Shown here piece after piece: positions 1 to 8,692 of a stretch of 64,000 bases of DNA. Position 1 is the stretch's first letter. The number at the start of each line of letters is the position of its first letter. This DNA is from JAEUMY01 sp033764435 (GTDB lineage Bacteria > Pseudomonadota > Gammaproteobacteria > Burkholderiales > Usitatibacteraceae): contig JANRIX010000010.1 in the NCBI GenBank assembly GCA_033764435.1, forward strand, positions 285,155 through 349,154. The letters run 5' to 3'. Below the pieces are notes generated by a model. That model had not been told where the DNA came from. It ran no database searches and worked only from the letters and a program-made list of their open reading frames with translations. A program made the translations under genes and the position numbers.

Positions 1-1
1 C

Positions 2-601
2 ATCTACAACGGATCAGGTCAGCCCACTTGGTTCATTTCCGCCGGCCAGACGTCTCAGGATGGCTCCTTTTACAACGGCACAATGGACACCTATCGCGGC
101 GGTCAGACGCTTGGCGGCAGTTTCCGTGCGAATTCGGCCTCGTCATCGTTGGGCGCCGTGACCTTGGCGTTCACGAATGCGCGCAAGGGCACGCTCATAT
201 GGCCCGGGGGCTCGGTGCCCATCGAGCGCCTGGACAGCATCATCCCGGAGCCTGTTGGGGCACCGCCAGTGTTGCCGGAAAGCGGGATCTGGCACAACGC
301 CCAGGAGCCGGGGCGCGGATTCTTCATGGAGTTCAAGAACAACTTTGCCGCAGTCACGGGGTACATGTACGACAACAGCGGCAATCCTGTCTGGTATCTG
401 GCCAACCAAAGTATGGTCAACTCGACATTGTTGCAGACGAACTGGAATGTTTTCTCCAACGGCCAGGGTATTGGGAGCGTGTATCGCGCACCGACGTCAA
501 CGGGCGCAGGGTCGATGAGCATTCAGTTCACCAGTCGTTCATCGGCCATCATGACCTTTCCCAACGGCAGCCAGACAACACTCACCCGGTTTCGCTTCTG
601 A
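2..601 (+). CDS. Secreted beta-repeat protein, C-terminal fragment (5' end outside window)
   Basis: The frame is open from the window edge to the stop at 601, so only the last 199 residues are seen. The fragment contains at least two copies of a short unit built around G-x-P-x-W-(F/Y), for example GSGQPTWFISAG and NSGNPVWYLANQ, each followed by a Thr/Ser/Gly-rich beta-strand stretch. Similar units are common in secreted proteins of beta- and gammaproteobacteria, but I do not recognise a named function. The protein ends in F-R-F. The next gene starts 32 bases downstream on the same strand. The first methionine inside the fragment (84) is not a credible start because the repeat homology runs through it. 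Confidence 0.6.
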   Translation: MYNGSGQPTWFISAGQTSQDGSFYNGTMDTYRGGQTLGGSFRANSASSSLGAVTLAFTNARKGTLIWPGGSVPIERLDSIIPEPVGAPPVLPESGIWHNAQEPGRGFFMEFKNNFAAVTGYMYDNSGNPVWYLANQSMVNSTLLQTNWNVFSNGQGIGSVYRAPTSTGAGSMSIQFTSRSSAIMTFPNGSQTTLTRFRF

Positions 602-633
602 GTTTCACACCCTTCGAGACGCCATACCATTCC

Positions 634-3600
634 ATGTTGCGAGTTCTGAGCGATGCCCAGCTGGTTCTTCTGCTCTGTCTGATCGTCCACATCACGCCCG
701 CCCACGCCAACACTGTGGCGGAGATCGTGAGCATCGAAGGCACAGGCCAGTACCGCGACCCGCAGCAGGCGGAATGGTCCACCGCCAAGGTGAAGCAATC
801 GCTGAAACCACTGCAGTTCGTGCGCACGGTGGATTTGTCCAAAATGGCGCTCGTGTTTGTCGACCGCACACAGATCCGTCTCGCCCCCAACAGCGTGTTG
901 CAGATCAAGGAGGCTGCCGGGCCGAATGGCGGAAAGACCGTGGTGGACCTCAATCGCGGGCGCACCTGGATGCAATCGAAGACCGCGCCAGGCGGGCTCG
1001 CCGTGCAAACTCCCTCCGCACTCGCCTCGATCCGCGGAACTGATTGGGAAATCGAGGTTGGACCCGATGGCCGCTCCACACTGACCGTACTGAGTGGCGA
1101 GGTGGAATTCAGCAATGCGCATGGCAGCCTGCGAGTGCTGCGTGACGAGCAGGCGGTCGCGCTGCCTGGCCAGGCGCCTACCAAAATCCGGCTCAATCGT
1201 TCACGTAGCCGCGTCCAGTGGGTGGCTGCAACCCGTATCGACGCTTCGCTGTATCGCGATGACGCCCTGACACCAGCTCGACGAGAGGTGCTGGAGCGCG
1301 CCATCGGGCTGATCGAAGCAGAAAAGCTGGCCGAGGCGGCCGATACGCTGCGTGCGGCGGTCGCCCAAGTGGATTCAGCGTCACTGTCTGCCACGTTGCT
1401 GCAGGCCGAACTTGATTTGTGGTCGGGGCGCGTGGAGGCCGTGGAAGCGATGTTGGCCGCGCTGCCATCAGCGGCGGCGACGGATGTCAGGGTCGCCTTG
1501 CTCCGCATCCGGATTGCGCTCCAGTCAGACCGTCTGCCCGACGCCCTGGTGCTGGCGGAGGCGGCGGCGGTGAATCATCCCAATGATGTGGAGACCGTCA
1601 TCGCCAGGGCTGAACTCCGGCGTCTGGACGGACGCATGACCGAGGCTGCTGCGGATTACCGCCGCGCCCGGATGCTGGCACCCTCGGACCCGCGTGGTCC
1701 CGCCGGACTGGGGCTCATCGCGGCTGACCTGGGAGAACTGGAAATTGCCGATCAGCACTTCGCGGAGGCCCTCAGCCACTCCGGCAAAGCATCGATCTCG
1801 CGGAGCTTGCTGCAGGCCGAACAGGGTGCCGTCGCCACAGCGCGGCGCGACCTGACCACTGCAGCGGCCCGGTACCGCGAAGCACTCGAAGGCGCAGCCG
1901 ACAACTATGTTGCGCTGACCGGACTCGGCATCATCGCACTGACGCGCGGCGACAACGGCGCGGCCTTGGATGCGCTTACGCGCGCGACCGTCATCGAGCC
2001 CGGCTACGCCCGTGCGTTGCTCTATCAGGCCGTCGCCTACCATCGGATCGGTCGCCGGGACAGGGCGGCAGAAATGCTGGAGAGAGTATCTGAACGCGAT
2101 CCTCGAGATCCCCTGCCTCATGTGTTCGCCGCGCTGATCGGCCTCGATGCCTTTGCGCCCGGCGCAGCACTGGTCGAGGCGGAAGCCGCACTGGCAAAGC
2201 TGCCCAATCTCAAGTCATTCAACTTGGTCGCCAGCAATCAGGCCGGTAGCGCAAACTTGGGCAGCGCTCTGGTGCAATACGGTCTCGAAGGCTGGGCGCG
2301 CCATCTTGCCCAGGAATCCGCGTTGCCTTTCTGGGCACCCAGCCATTTGTTCCAGGCGGACCGACAGCCCGGCGCATTTACGCGCCGCTCAGCGCTAATG
2401 CAGGGCTTCCTGGTCGATCCATTGGTGTTTGGCGCGGGCAATCGCGCACCCACCCTCGTCGAGCAGTCGGAACGCCATGGCGGCCTGGCCCTGCGACTGG
2501 GCCACAGCGATGACCAGTCCCTGTTCGAACCGGTGCTAACCCTGAATGGGCTGGTCCTGCCGAATGGAAGCGGCGGCTGGCCGCTGGCGTGGTTCGCCGA
2601 ACTCATTGAGACAAGGGTGCAGGGCCGCAATACGCCACTGGACGCAAATGCGCGCACGATTTCGTTGGGCTTGGGGATGAAGCCACGCTGGAATGTCGGC
2701 TTCTTTCTCTACGCGAACCAACTCACTGCAGACATCGAAGTCGGCAAGCGCAGTGAATCCGGATTGCAGCAGCGCGTGGACGGCCGCAACAGGCGCATCG
2801 ATGCCGGCATGCACTGGGCACCCGATGCTTCTAGCCAGTGGTGGCTGAAGGCCGGGCGCAGCCAGGAAACATCGCAAGTCGCGGAACAGGCGAGCATTGT
2901 GCTCCCCGGTCTCAACCTTGCTCGCGCCAGCGACTTCAGCACACGTCCCACGGCAGATGAAGTCCAGGCACGCTACACGCGAATATTCGCAAGGCGCTTC
3001 GAGTTTCATGCTGGCGCGGAATGGGCGCGCACGCGCGCGGCCAACGCGCTGGCGCAGGAGCCGGGATTGGCCGTGCCGGGCACTGGCGCGCCGCGGAACC
3101 GTCTGGATTCCGTGGACGCCGATCACTCCACGTTGGCGCGCGCAGGAATACGCTGGACAGAAGCGACGTGGACGGTCGAAGCCGCCGCAGGCCACATCCG
3201 CTACGCGAAAGACCGCGCCTTCATCGCCACCCTTGTCAGCCCCCCCGCCACGCAGAGCATCGATGACGATCTTCCCACGCGGAGGCGTGCCACCTGGAGT
3301 GTTGGGATGTCTGGTCGCTTCGCGGGTGGCATCACGTTGCGCACAGCCTGCGAAGACTGGGTGCGGCCCGCATCAAGCGGGAGCCTCTTGCCGCTCGGCA
3401 CTGCGGGGATCATCTTTGATGATCAGCTCGTGTTCGCTGGCGGGCGCAGCGAGCGCTGCCGGGCCCAGCTCGATTGGCCGGTTTCGCGCTCGACATTCCT
3501 CGGCGCCCATCTGCAGCATCAGCGCATTGCCAATCTGTTTTCGCTGCTTGATGGCGTGCTCAACACCCGCGCGGACGTGACCAATCTGGATAGACTGCGC

Positions 3601-4050
3601 AACCGCAACCTCCCGCTACCCCCCAAGCCCGACGCGCTGGAGGACACGTCGGTGTTTTCACTCGCGACGCAGCGTGGCGGCGGCATCAACGTTGGGCATA
3701 TCTTCACACCAACGATCGCCGCGCAGATCGACTACCTCCACTCGACCAGCCAGAACACCGGGCCAGCGTTCCCGGGCAGGCAGATTCCATGGTTGCCGCG
3801 CCACCGCCTGCAAGTGGGTGGAACGCTCTCTCTGGAGGGGATGGGGCAGTTGGCCGGCTCCGCCATCTATCGATCCAGGCGCTACGCCGACGAAGCCAAC
3901 CTTCAGCGGATCGATGCGGACTGGGATTTGCAACTGCGCTGGCTGATGGAGTTTGAGCGCAAGCGCTGGAGTGTTGAGGCTTTCGCCGTGAATCTGTTGC
4001 GCAAGAGCGCTTCAGACAGTGCAGGCGTGGTCTTCACCTACCGCTTCTGA
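634..4050 (+). CDS. FecR-TPR protein with outer-membrane beta-barrel
   Basis: 1138 residues. I chose the ATG at 634 because it opens a signal peptide (hydrophobic LVLLLCLIVHI, cleavage expected after AHA near residue 25); the frame stays open further upstream but there overlaps the preceding gene. Residues about 60-165 look like a FecR domain (TPSALASIRGTDWEI and LTVLSGEVEFS). Residues about 200-500 are Ala-rich helical repeats of TPR type. From about 560 to the end there are alternating amphipathic strands and a terminal Phe (FTYRF), typical of an outer-membrane barrel. The likely product is an outer-membrane protein with a periplasmic FecR/TPR part. It is followed after 8 bases by a CHASE2 cyclase, and FecR and CHASE2 genes often occur together. 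Substrate or signal is unknown. Confidence 0.75.
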   Translation: MLRVLSDAQLVLLLCLIVHITPAHANTVAEIVSIEGTGQYRDPQQAEWSTAKVKQSLKPLQFVRTVDLSKMALVFVDRTQIRLAPNSVLQIKEAAGPNGGKTVVDLNRGRTWMQSKTAPGGLAVQTPSALASIRGTDWEIEVGPDGRSTLTVLSGEVEFSNAHGSLRVLRDEQAVALPGQAPTKIRLNRSRSRVQWVAATRIDASLYRDDALTPARREVLERAIGLIEAEKLAEAADTLRAAVAQVDSASLSATLLQAELDLWSGRVEAVEAMLAALPSAAATDVRVALLRIRIALQSDRLPDALVLAEAAAVNHPNDVETVIARAELRRLDGRMTEAAADYRRARMLAPSDPRGPAGLGLIAADLGELEIADQHFAEALSHSGKASISRSLLQAEQGAVATARRDLTTAAARYREALEGAADNYVALTGLGIIALTRGDNGAALDALTRATVIEPGYARALLYQAVAYHRIGRRDRAAEMLERVSERDPRDPLPHVFAALIGLDAFAPGAALVEAEAALAKLPNLKSFNLVASNQAGSANLGSALVQYGLEGWARHLAQESALPFWAPSHLFQADRQPGAFTRRSALMQGFLVDPLVFGAGNRAPTLVEQSERHGGLALRLGHSDDQSLFEPVLTLNGLVLPNGSGGWPLAWFAELIETRVQGRNTPLDANARTISLGLGMKPRWNVGFFLYANQLTADIEVGKRSESGLQQRVDGRNRRIDAGMHWAPDASSQWWLKAGRSQETSQVAEQASIVLPGLNLARASDFSTRPTADEVQARYTRIFARRFEFHAGAEWARTRAANALAQEPGLAVPGTGAPRNRLDSVDADHSTLARAGIRWTEATWTVEAAAGHIRYAKDRAFIATLVSPPATQSIDDDLPTRRRATWSVGMSGRFAGGITLRTACEDWVRPASSGSLLPLGTAGIIFDDQLVFAGGRSERCRAQLDWPVSRSTFLGAHLQHQRIANLFSLLDGVLNTRADVTNLDRLRNRNLPLPPKPDALEDTSVFSLATQRGGGINVGHIFTPTIAAQIDYLHSTSQNTGPAFPGRQIPWLPRHRLQVGGTLSLEGMGQLAGSAIYRSRRYADEANLQRIDADWDLQLRWLMEFERKRWSVEAFAVNLLRKSASDSAGVVFTYRF
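2989..3000. repeat. GCGAATATTCGC palindrome copy 1
   Basis: In the FecR-TPR-barrel gene, read as R-I-F-A. Confidence 0.9.
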
Positions 4051-4058
4051 TCCCCGCA

Positions 4059-6062
4059 ATGTCGAACTGGCAGCATAAAGCGTTGGCAAGACGCACCACG
4101 ATCTCGCCCGCTCTTGTCGCGGTCATCCTGGCTTGGCTCTTTGCGACGCTGGTGTCGCAATCGGGAGGTTGGCAGCGCCTTGAGTTGCGCGTGCATGATC
4201 TGCTGGCAGTGCAGACTGCACCGAACCGGTCCCAACTACCCATCACCATCATCGGGATCGACGAAACATCATTCCAGCAGATTGGTCGCCAGTGGCCCTG
4301 GCCACGCCGGCTGCACGCTCAACTCATCGATCAGGCGCACAAGGCCGGCGCACTGGTGATCGCGCTCGACTTGATGATGTCCGAGGCGTCTGCCGACCCG
4401 GAGGACGACCGGCTCCTGGCGGAGGCCATCGCACGAGCTGGCAACGTGGTTGTCGCTGCCGGCATGCAGTACCAAGAGTCGCAATATGCGCGGCAATGGC
4501 TGCGCGTCGATCCACTGGATGTTTTTCGCAATGCCGGGGCAGGTGTCGGCCTGACCAACATCATCCAAGACAGCGATCTCGTGGTGCGACGCATGCCGGA
4601 AGGCAAGGATGTGTTCTGGCGTTCGATCATCGACCGCGCCAATCAGCGTGCGCCCGGAATGCTGACCAGCCCGCCGGACCAGACTGGCAGGATGATCGGG
4701 TATGCTGGCCCAGACCGCACCTTCCCGTACGTGTCCTACTACCAAGCACTGCGTGCGGAAACCGACCTGCCGCCCAGCGTGTTTCAGGACCAGATCGTGA
4801 TCATCGGGCTGGATGCGAAAGCCTCCGCGAATGCGCAAGCGGTGCAACCAGATCAGTTCGCAACGCCCTTCACCAGCGTGAGCGAATGGCTGACAGCGGG
4901 CGCGGAGCTGCACGCCAACTTTCTGGAAAGCGCACTCACCGGGCGTGGCGTACAGCCGCTCGGCCGGTTGTGGGGCTGGATTCTGGCGATCACCGCAATC
5001 CTGGCTGCGGGGATACTGATGCGCGAATGGCGCCCCCTGCTCAGCGGACTGGCTGGGCTGGCACTGATTGGCCTCACCGGGGCGCTGGCCACCGTTCTAT
5101 TCGTGCACCAGCTCGTATGGATTCCGTGCCTCGGTGCGATGTTTGGGGTGGCACTTGTGTACGCGCAGCTCGGCACCCACGCATACTTCACAGAGCGCCG
5201 CCAGCGTCGGGAAACGCGCCGTGCATTCTCGATGTATCTGGCGCCGGAAGTCGTCGACGAGATCATGGCCCATCCCGAGAAGTTGAAGCTTGGCGGCGAA
5301 CGGCGCGAGGTCACATTGCTCTTCACCGATCTAGCCGGCTTCACCACGCTTTCGGAAATGCTTGGGCCCGAGCAGGTGGCGCAACTACTCAATGAACACT
5401 TCTCACGCGCCACCGCCATCATCAAGCAGCGCGGCGGCACGGTGAACCGCTTCATAGGCGACGCCATCATGGCGTTCTGGGGCGCCCCGCTGGCCGATCC
5501 TGACCAGGCACTTCATGCGTGTGAATCGGCAATTGAAATGCAGCTCGACATGAGGGCTCTGCGCGACGAGCTGGCTGCACGCGGATTGCCACCACTACAC
5601 ATGCGGGTTGGCATCCACTCCGGACCGGCGATCCTGGGGAACCTGGGCTCGGTGGACCGCTTCGACTATACCGCGATCGGCGACTCGGTGAACCTCGCCG
5701 CAAGGCTGGAGGGTGTGAACAAACTCTACGGCACAGAAATTCTGCTTTCGATCGAGACCGCGAAAGCACTCCGCGGCCGGATCGGTCTGCGCCGCGTGGA
5801 TCGCGTGATCGTGAAAGGCAAGACGGAGGCGGTGGATATCTTCACTGTGTGCGAAGACGCAGAACTGGTGCGGCTGACGGACGTGGCCTGGGAGGCCTAC
5901 CGGCAAGGCGACTGGTCGACCAGTCTCCAGGGGTGGGACGACGTGCTGGCCCATCGCCCCGGCGACTCGGTGGCACGGTTGTATCAGACGCGCGTCAGCG
6001 AGTTGAGCGCCTCAGTCGCCGACCCCGCATGGCAGGGCGCGTTGGCTCTCGAAAAGCTCTGA
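4059..6062 (+). CDS. CHASE2-domain class III adenylate/guanylate cyclase
   Basis: 667 residues. An N-terminal membrane segment (about 15-35) is followed by an extracytoplasmic CHASE2 sensor domain with the typical PITIIGIDETSFQQIGRWPW-like start, then three membrane segments (about 305-375). The cytoplasmic class III cyclase domain begins near residue 415. The metal-binding aspartates are present (FTDLAGFT and FIGDAIMAF), as are the transition-state Asn and Arg (SVNLAARLE). The purine-selecting Lys expected just before FIGD is Arg here (NRFIGD, about residue 464), so substrate choice between ATP and GTP is open. A C-terminal tail of about 80 residues has TPR-like character. No ribosome-binding site is visible in the 8-base gap, so it is probably translated by coupling to the FecR gene. 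Confidence 0.88.
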   Translation: MSNWQHKALARRTTISPALVAVILAWLFATLVSQSGGWQRLELRVHDLLAVQTAPNRSQLPITIIGIDETSFQQIGRQWPWPRRLHAQLIDQAHKAGALVIALDLMMSEASADPEDDRLLAEAIARAGNVVVAAGMQYQESQYARQWLRVDPLDVFRNAGAGVGLTNIIQDSDLVVRRMPEGKDVFWRSIIDRANQRAPGMLTSPPDQTGRMIGYAGPDRTFPYVSYYQALRAETDLPPSVFQDQIVIIGLDAKASANAQAVQPDQFATPFTSVSEWLTAGAELHANFLESALTGRGVQPLGRLWGWILAITAILAAGILMREWRPLLSGLAGLALIGLTGALATVLFVHQLVWIPCLGAMFGVALVYAQLGTHAYFTERRQRRETRRAFSMYLAPEVVDEIMAHPEKLKLGGERREVTLLFTDLAGFTTLSEMLGPEQVAQLLNEHFSRATAIIKQRGGTVNRFIGDAIMAFWGAPLADPDQALHACESAIEMQLDMRALRDELAARGLPPLHMRVGIHSGPAILGNLGSVDRFDYTAIGDSVNLAARLEGVNKLYGTEILLSIETAKALRGRIGLRRVDRVIVKGKTEAVDIFTVCEDAELVRLTDVAWEAYRQGDWSTSLQGWDDVLAHRPGDSVARLYQTRVSELSASVADPAWQGALALEKL

Positions 6063-7229
6063 ATGGGCGGTCACTGCTGATGACTCAGCGCCGGCACCTC
6101 CAACCGGGGCTGATAAAGCAGACGCGGCCGCACCCAACTCGCGATGCATGAACTCGTGGAAATGCACCATGCCATCTTCCATCGGCGACTGGTACGGCCC
6201 GTGTTCCTCCCGGCCTTCGAGCCACAGTGCGCGGCGGCCCTGGGTCATGCGATCGCAGATTTCCTTGTCCTCGACCGCCGTCTCGTCGTAGGCCTTCTGC
6301 TCGGCTTCGACAAACTCGCGTTCAAACCAGGCGATCTCTTCCGGGTAGTAGAACTCCACCACGTTGCGGCACTTCTCCGGGCCGTTCGGCAGTAGCGTGG
6401 AAATGACCAGCACATGCGGGTACCACTCGACCATCACGTTCGGGTAGTAGGTGAGCCAGATGGCGCCATGGGGCGGCGGCTCACCGCCGCGGAAATTGAG
6501 CACCACGTCATGCCATTTCTTGTAGGTCTCGCTGCCAGCGCGCGCGAGTGCATTGTTCACGCCCACGGTCTGCACGCTGTACCAGTCGCCGAATTCCCAG
6601 TTGAGCGAATTGCAGTCGACGAATTGGCCCAATCCGGGATGGAAGGGCTCGACGTGGTAATCCTCGAGGTAGACCTCGATGAAAGTCTTCCAGTTGAAGT
6701 CGTAGTCGACGATGTCGACCTTGTCGAGAACGTAGCCGTCGAAGGACAGATCCTTGGCGCAGCCCATCTTGCCAAGGTCCGCGAGGATGTCCCGCTTGGA
6801 GTGGAACAGCATGCCGTTCCAGTTCTGCAGCGTTTTCTTCGGCAGATTGAGGCAGGGCTCGTGATCGAAATGCGGTGCACCAATCAACTTGCCGTCCAGA
6901 TCGTAGGTCCAGCGATGCAGCGGGCAGACGATATTGGGGCTGGTGAGCTTGCCCTTGCCTTTCAGCATCACGGCCTGGCGATGGCGGCAGATGTTGGACA
7001 GGAGCTCGATGCCCGAATCCTTGCGCACCAGCGCCCAACCTTCGTTGGTGCCGGGCAGGGCGTAATACGAGCCGGGCTCGGGGACCATGAGTTCATGGCC
7101 GACGTAGCCGGGGCCGTTGTCGAACAGGAGTTTCTTTTCGAGGTCCGCGATGGCCGGGTCGAAATACCAGGACAGCGGAAGATGGGTGTTGGGGCGCGCA
7201 AGCTCGTGCTTGCCCGGCAGCTTGGACAT
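6012..7229 (-). CDS. Rieske [2Fe-2S] aromatic ring-hydroxylating oxygenase, alpha subunit
   Basis: 405 residues. The Rieske cluster ligands are in CRHR and CPLHRWTYD, and the mononuclear iron histidines are in EDYHVEPFH. This is the layout of ring-hydroxylating dioxygenase large subunits. No reductase, ferredoxin or beta subunit lies nearby, so the electron donor must come from elsewhere. The ATG at 7229 is preferred over an upstream ATG at 7244 because GGAGGT sits 7 bases before it. The last 51 bases overlap the 3' end of the convergent cyclase gene; the C-terminal 40 residues are Ala/Ser-rich and unlike the family, so the stop was probably moved downstream during evolution. Substrate is unknown. 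Confidence 0.85.
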   Translation of the reverse strand: MSKLPGKHELARPNTHLPLSWYFDPAIADLEKKLLFDNGPGYVGHELMVPEPGSYYALPGTNEGWALVRKDSGIELLSNICRHRQAVMLKGKGKLTSPNIVCPLHRWTYDLDGKLIGAPHFDHEPCLNLPKKTLQNWNGMLFHSKRDILADLGKMGCAKDLSFDGYVLDKVDIVDYDFNWKTFIEVYLEDYHVEPFHPGLGQFVDCNSLNWEFGDWYSVQTVGVNNALARAGSETYKKWHDVVLNFRGGEPPPHGAIWLTYYPNVMVEWYPHVLVISTLLPNGPEKCRNVVEFYYPEEIAWFEREFVEAEQKAYDETAVEDKEICDRMTQGRRALWLEGREEHGPYQSPMEDGMVHFHEFMHRELGAAASALSAPVGGAGAESSAVTAHSELFESQRALPCGVGD

Positions 7230-7545
7230 AGTCCTTACCTCCAATCGATGCGCGCGTAGCTTTTAACTCCCGCGCATTAACCAAAGTAAAAACAATCTCC
7301 GGGCAAATCGAGTCAGCCAGCTTTGAACTCTGCAGCTCCGTCCCGATACAGGCTCTCCGACGCGGCTGGACTGCAAAAGTTCGCGGCGAAAAGCGGGATG
7401 GGGATGATGCCCCAGCCGCCCCCGAAAGGCAAGCTGAAAGTTGTGTCAGACGCGCCAAGCGCGGCCGGAAAGGCGGTGTCCCGGGCGCCCGGGGCAGCGA
7501 TGACCCGGCCCGGTATAATTGCGCGATTTGCCCCGGCCACCCGAC
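7230..7545. other. Intergenic region between Rieske gene and xseB
   Basis: 316 bases between divergent genes. It holds the xseB promoter at its right end and an A/T-rich stretch near 7258-7305 that probably carries the promoter of the Rieske gene, although no clean hexamer pair is visible there. A plus-strand reading frame starting at 7323 overlaps xseB and has no family resemblance; I do not regard it as a gene. Confidence 0.5.
7491..7519 (+). promoter_or_regulatory. Probable promoter of xseB-ispA-dxs
   Basis: A perfect TATAAT at 7514-7519 lies 26 bases before the xseB ATG. The -35 region near 7491-7496 (GGGGCA) is a poor match to TTGACA. Just upstream is a 14-base GC palindrome CCCGGGCGCCCGGG (7480-7493) overlapping the -35 region; its role is unknown. 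Confidence 0.5.
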
Positions 7546-7788
7546 ATGCCCGCCAACACCAAAGCTTCCGCCAAGGACCCGCCCAATTTCGAAGCCGCGA
7601 TGGCCGAACTGGAAGGCCTGGTCGAGCGTATGGATGCGGGCCAACTGCCGCTGGAAGAGTCGCTTCAGGCCTACCAGCGGGGCGTCGTGCTGCTGAAGTA
7701 TTGCGAGAAGGTGCTGGCGGATGCGGAACAGCGCGTCAAAGTGCTGGACGGGGATCAACTGAAGGATCTGGATGACGACGATCGCTGA
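7546..7788 (+). CDS. xseB: Exodeoxyribonuclease VII small subunit
   Basis: 80 residues, the usual length of XseB. The core NFEAAMAELEGLVERMDAGQ and the following LPLEESLQAYQRG match the family helices that bind the large subunit XseA, with which it forms the single-strand-specific exonuclease VII. The ATG at 7546 (MPANTK) fits family length; an earlier ATG at 7519 falls inside the TATAAT box and is unlikely. The Asp-rich C-terminus overlaps the start of ispA by 17 bases, which implies coupled translation. xseB-ispA-dxs is a conserved order in proteobacteria. Confidence 0.93.
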   Translation: MPANTKASAKDPPNFEAAMAELEGLVERMDAGQLPLEESLQAYQRGVVLLKYCEKVLADAEQRVKVLDGDQLKDLDDDDR

Positions 7789-8677
7789 GTCCGGCTTCGC
7801 GGACTGGTCACGCGGCATCGCGGTGCGCATGGAGGAGACGCTGTCGGGCCTGCTGCCTGCAGCCACGGTCACGCCCGGACGCCTGCATGAAGCCATGCGC
7901 TATGCCACGCTGGGCGGCGGCAAGCGGGTGCGCGCGATGTTGGCCCACGCCGCCGGACTGGTCACCGACGCGCCCGATGAGCGGGTCGCCATCGTGGCGT
8001 CCGCGGTGGAGATGATTCACGCCTATTCGCTCATCCACGACGATCTTCCCTGCATGGATGACGACGTCTTGCGTCGAGGCAAGCCCACCTGCCACATCGA
8101 GTTCGACGAAGCCACGGCTCTCCTCGCGGGAGACGCTCTTCAGGCACTGGCTTTCCAATTGGTGAGCGAGCACAAACTGTGCGATGAACCCGCCGCACAA
8201 CTTAAGCTGATCGAGACATTTGCCGTGGCCTGCGGCTCCCGCGGCATGGCCGGCGGGCAGGCGGTGGATCTCGGCAACGTGGGCAAGCAGATCACGCTCC
8301 CCGAACTCGAATTCATGCACATTCTGAAGACTGGCGCGCTCATCCGTGCATCCGTGCTGATGGGGGCTGCCTGCGGCCGATCAGTCACCCCGGATCAGCA
8401 TGCAGCACTGGATCGCTACGCCCAGTGCGTCGGATTGGCGTTTCAGGTGGTGGATGATATTCTCGACGAGGAAGCCAGCACCGAGGCGCTGGGCAAGACT
8501 GCGGGCAAGGACAAGGAGCAGGGCAAGCCGACCTATGTCAGTCTGCTCGGTCTGCCGGGTGCGAAGAACTTTGCCGCGGAATTGCTGGCCGATGCCGAGC
8601 GTGCGGTCGAGCCGTTTGGGACGCGTGCCGCGCGACTCCGGGAATTGGCTGCGTTCATCGTGAAGCGGCACCACTAA
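7772..8677 (+). CDS. ispA: Farnesyl diphosphate synthase (short-chain prenyl transferase)
   Basis: 301 residues. The enzyme condenses IPP with DMAPP/GPP to give farnesyl diphosphate, the precursor of ubiquinone side chains and undecaprenyl phosphate. The first Asp-rich motif DDLPCMDDD (about residue 89) and the second DDILD (about 227) that bind Mg-diphosphate are both intact, as are GGGKRVR for IPP binding and the KTGALI helix. It starts within xseB and is followed 15 bases later by dxs, so the three genes are one operon supplying isoprenoids. Confidence 0.95.
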   Translation: MTTIAESGFADWSRGIAVRMEETLSGLLPAATVTPGRLHEAMRYATLGGGKRVRAMLAHAAGLVTDAPDERVAIVASAVEMIHAYSLIHDDLPCMDDDVLRRGKPTCHIEFDEATALLAGDALQALAFQLVSEHKLCDEPAAQLKLIETFAVACGSRGMAGGQAVDLGNVGKQITLPELEFMHILKTGALIRASVLMGAACGRSVTPDQHAALDRYAQCVGLAFQVVDDILDEEASTEALGKTAGKDKEQGKPTYVSLLGLPGAKNFAAELLADAERAVEPFGTRAARLRELAAFIVKRHH

Positions 8678-8692
8678 AAACAGAGAATCGGC

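Noticed and set aside
28..633. Upstream extension of the FecR-TPR-barrel frame
   Set aside because: It overlaps the secreted repeat protein in another frame and would bury the signal peptide inside the protein.
7323..7775. 150-codon frame over the xseB promoter
   Set aside because: It overlaps xseB in another frame and has a low-complexity composition without family match.
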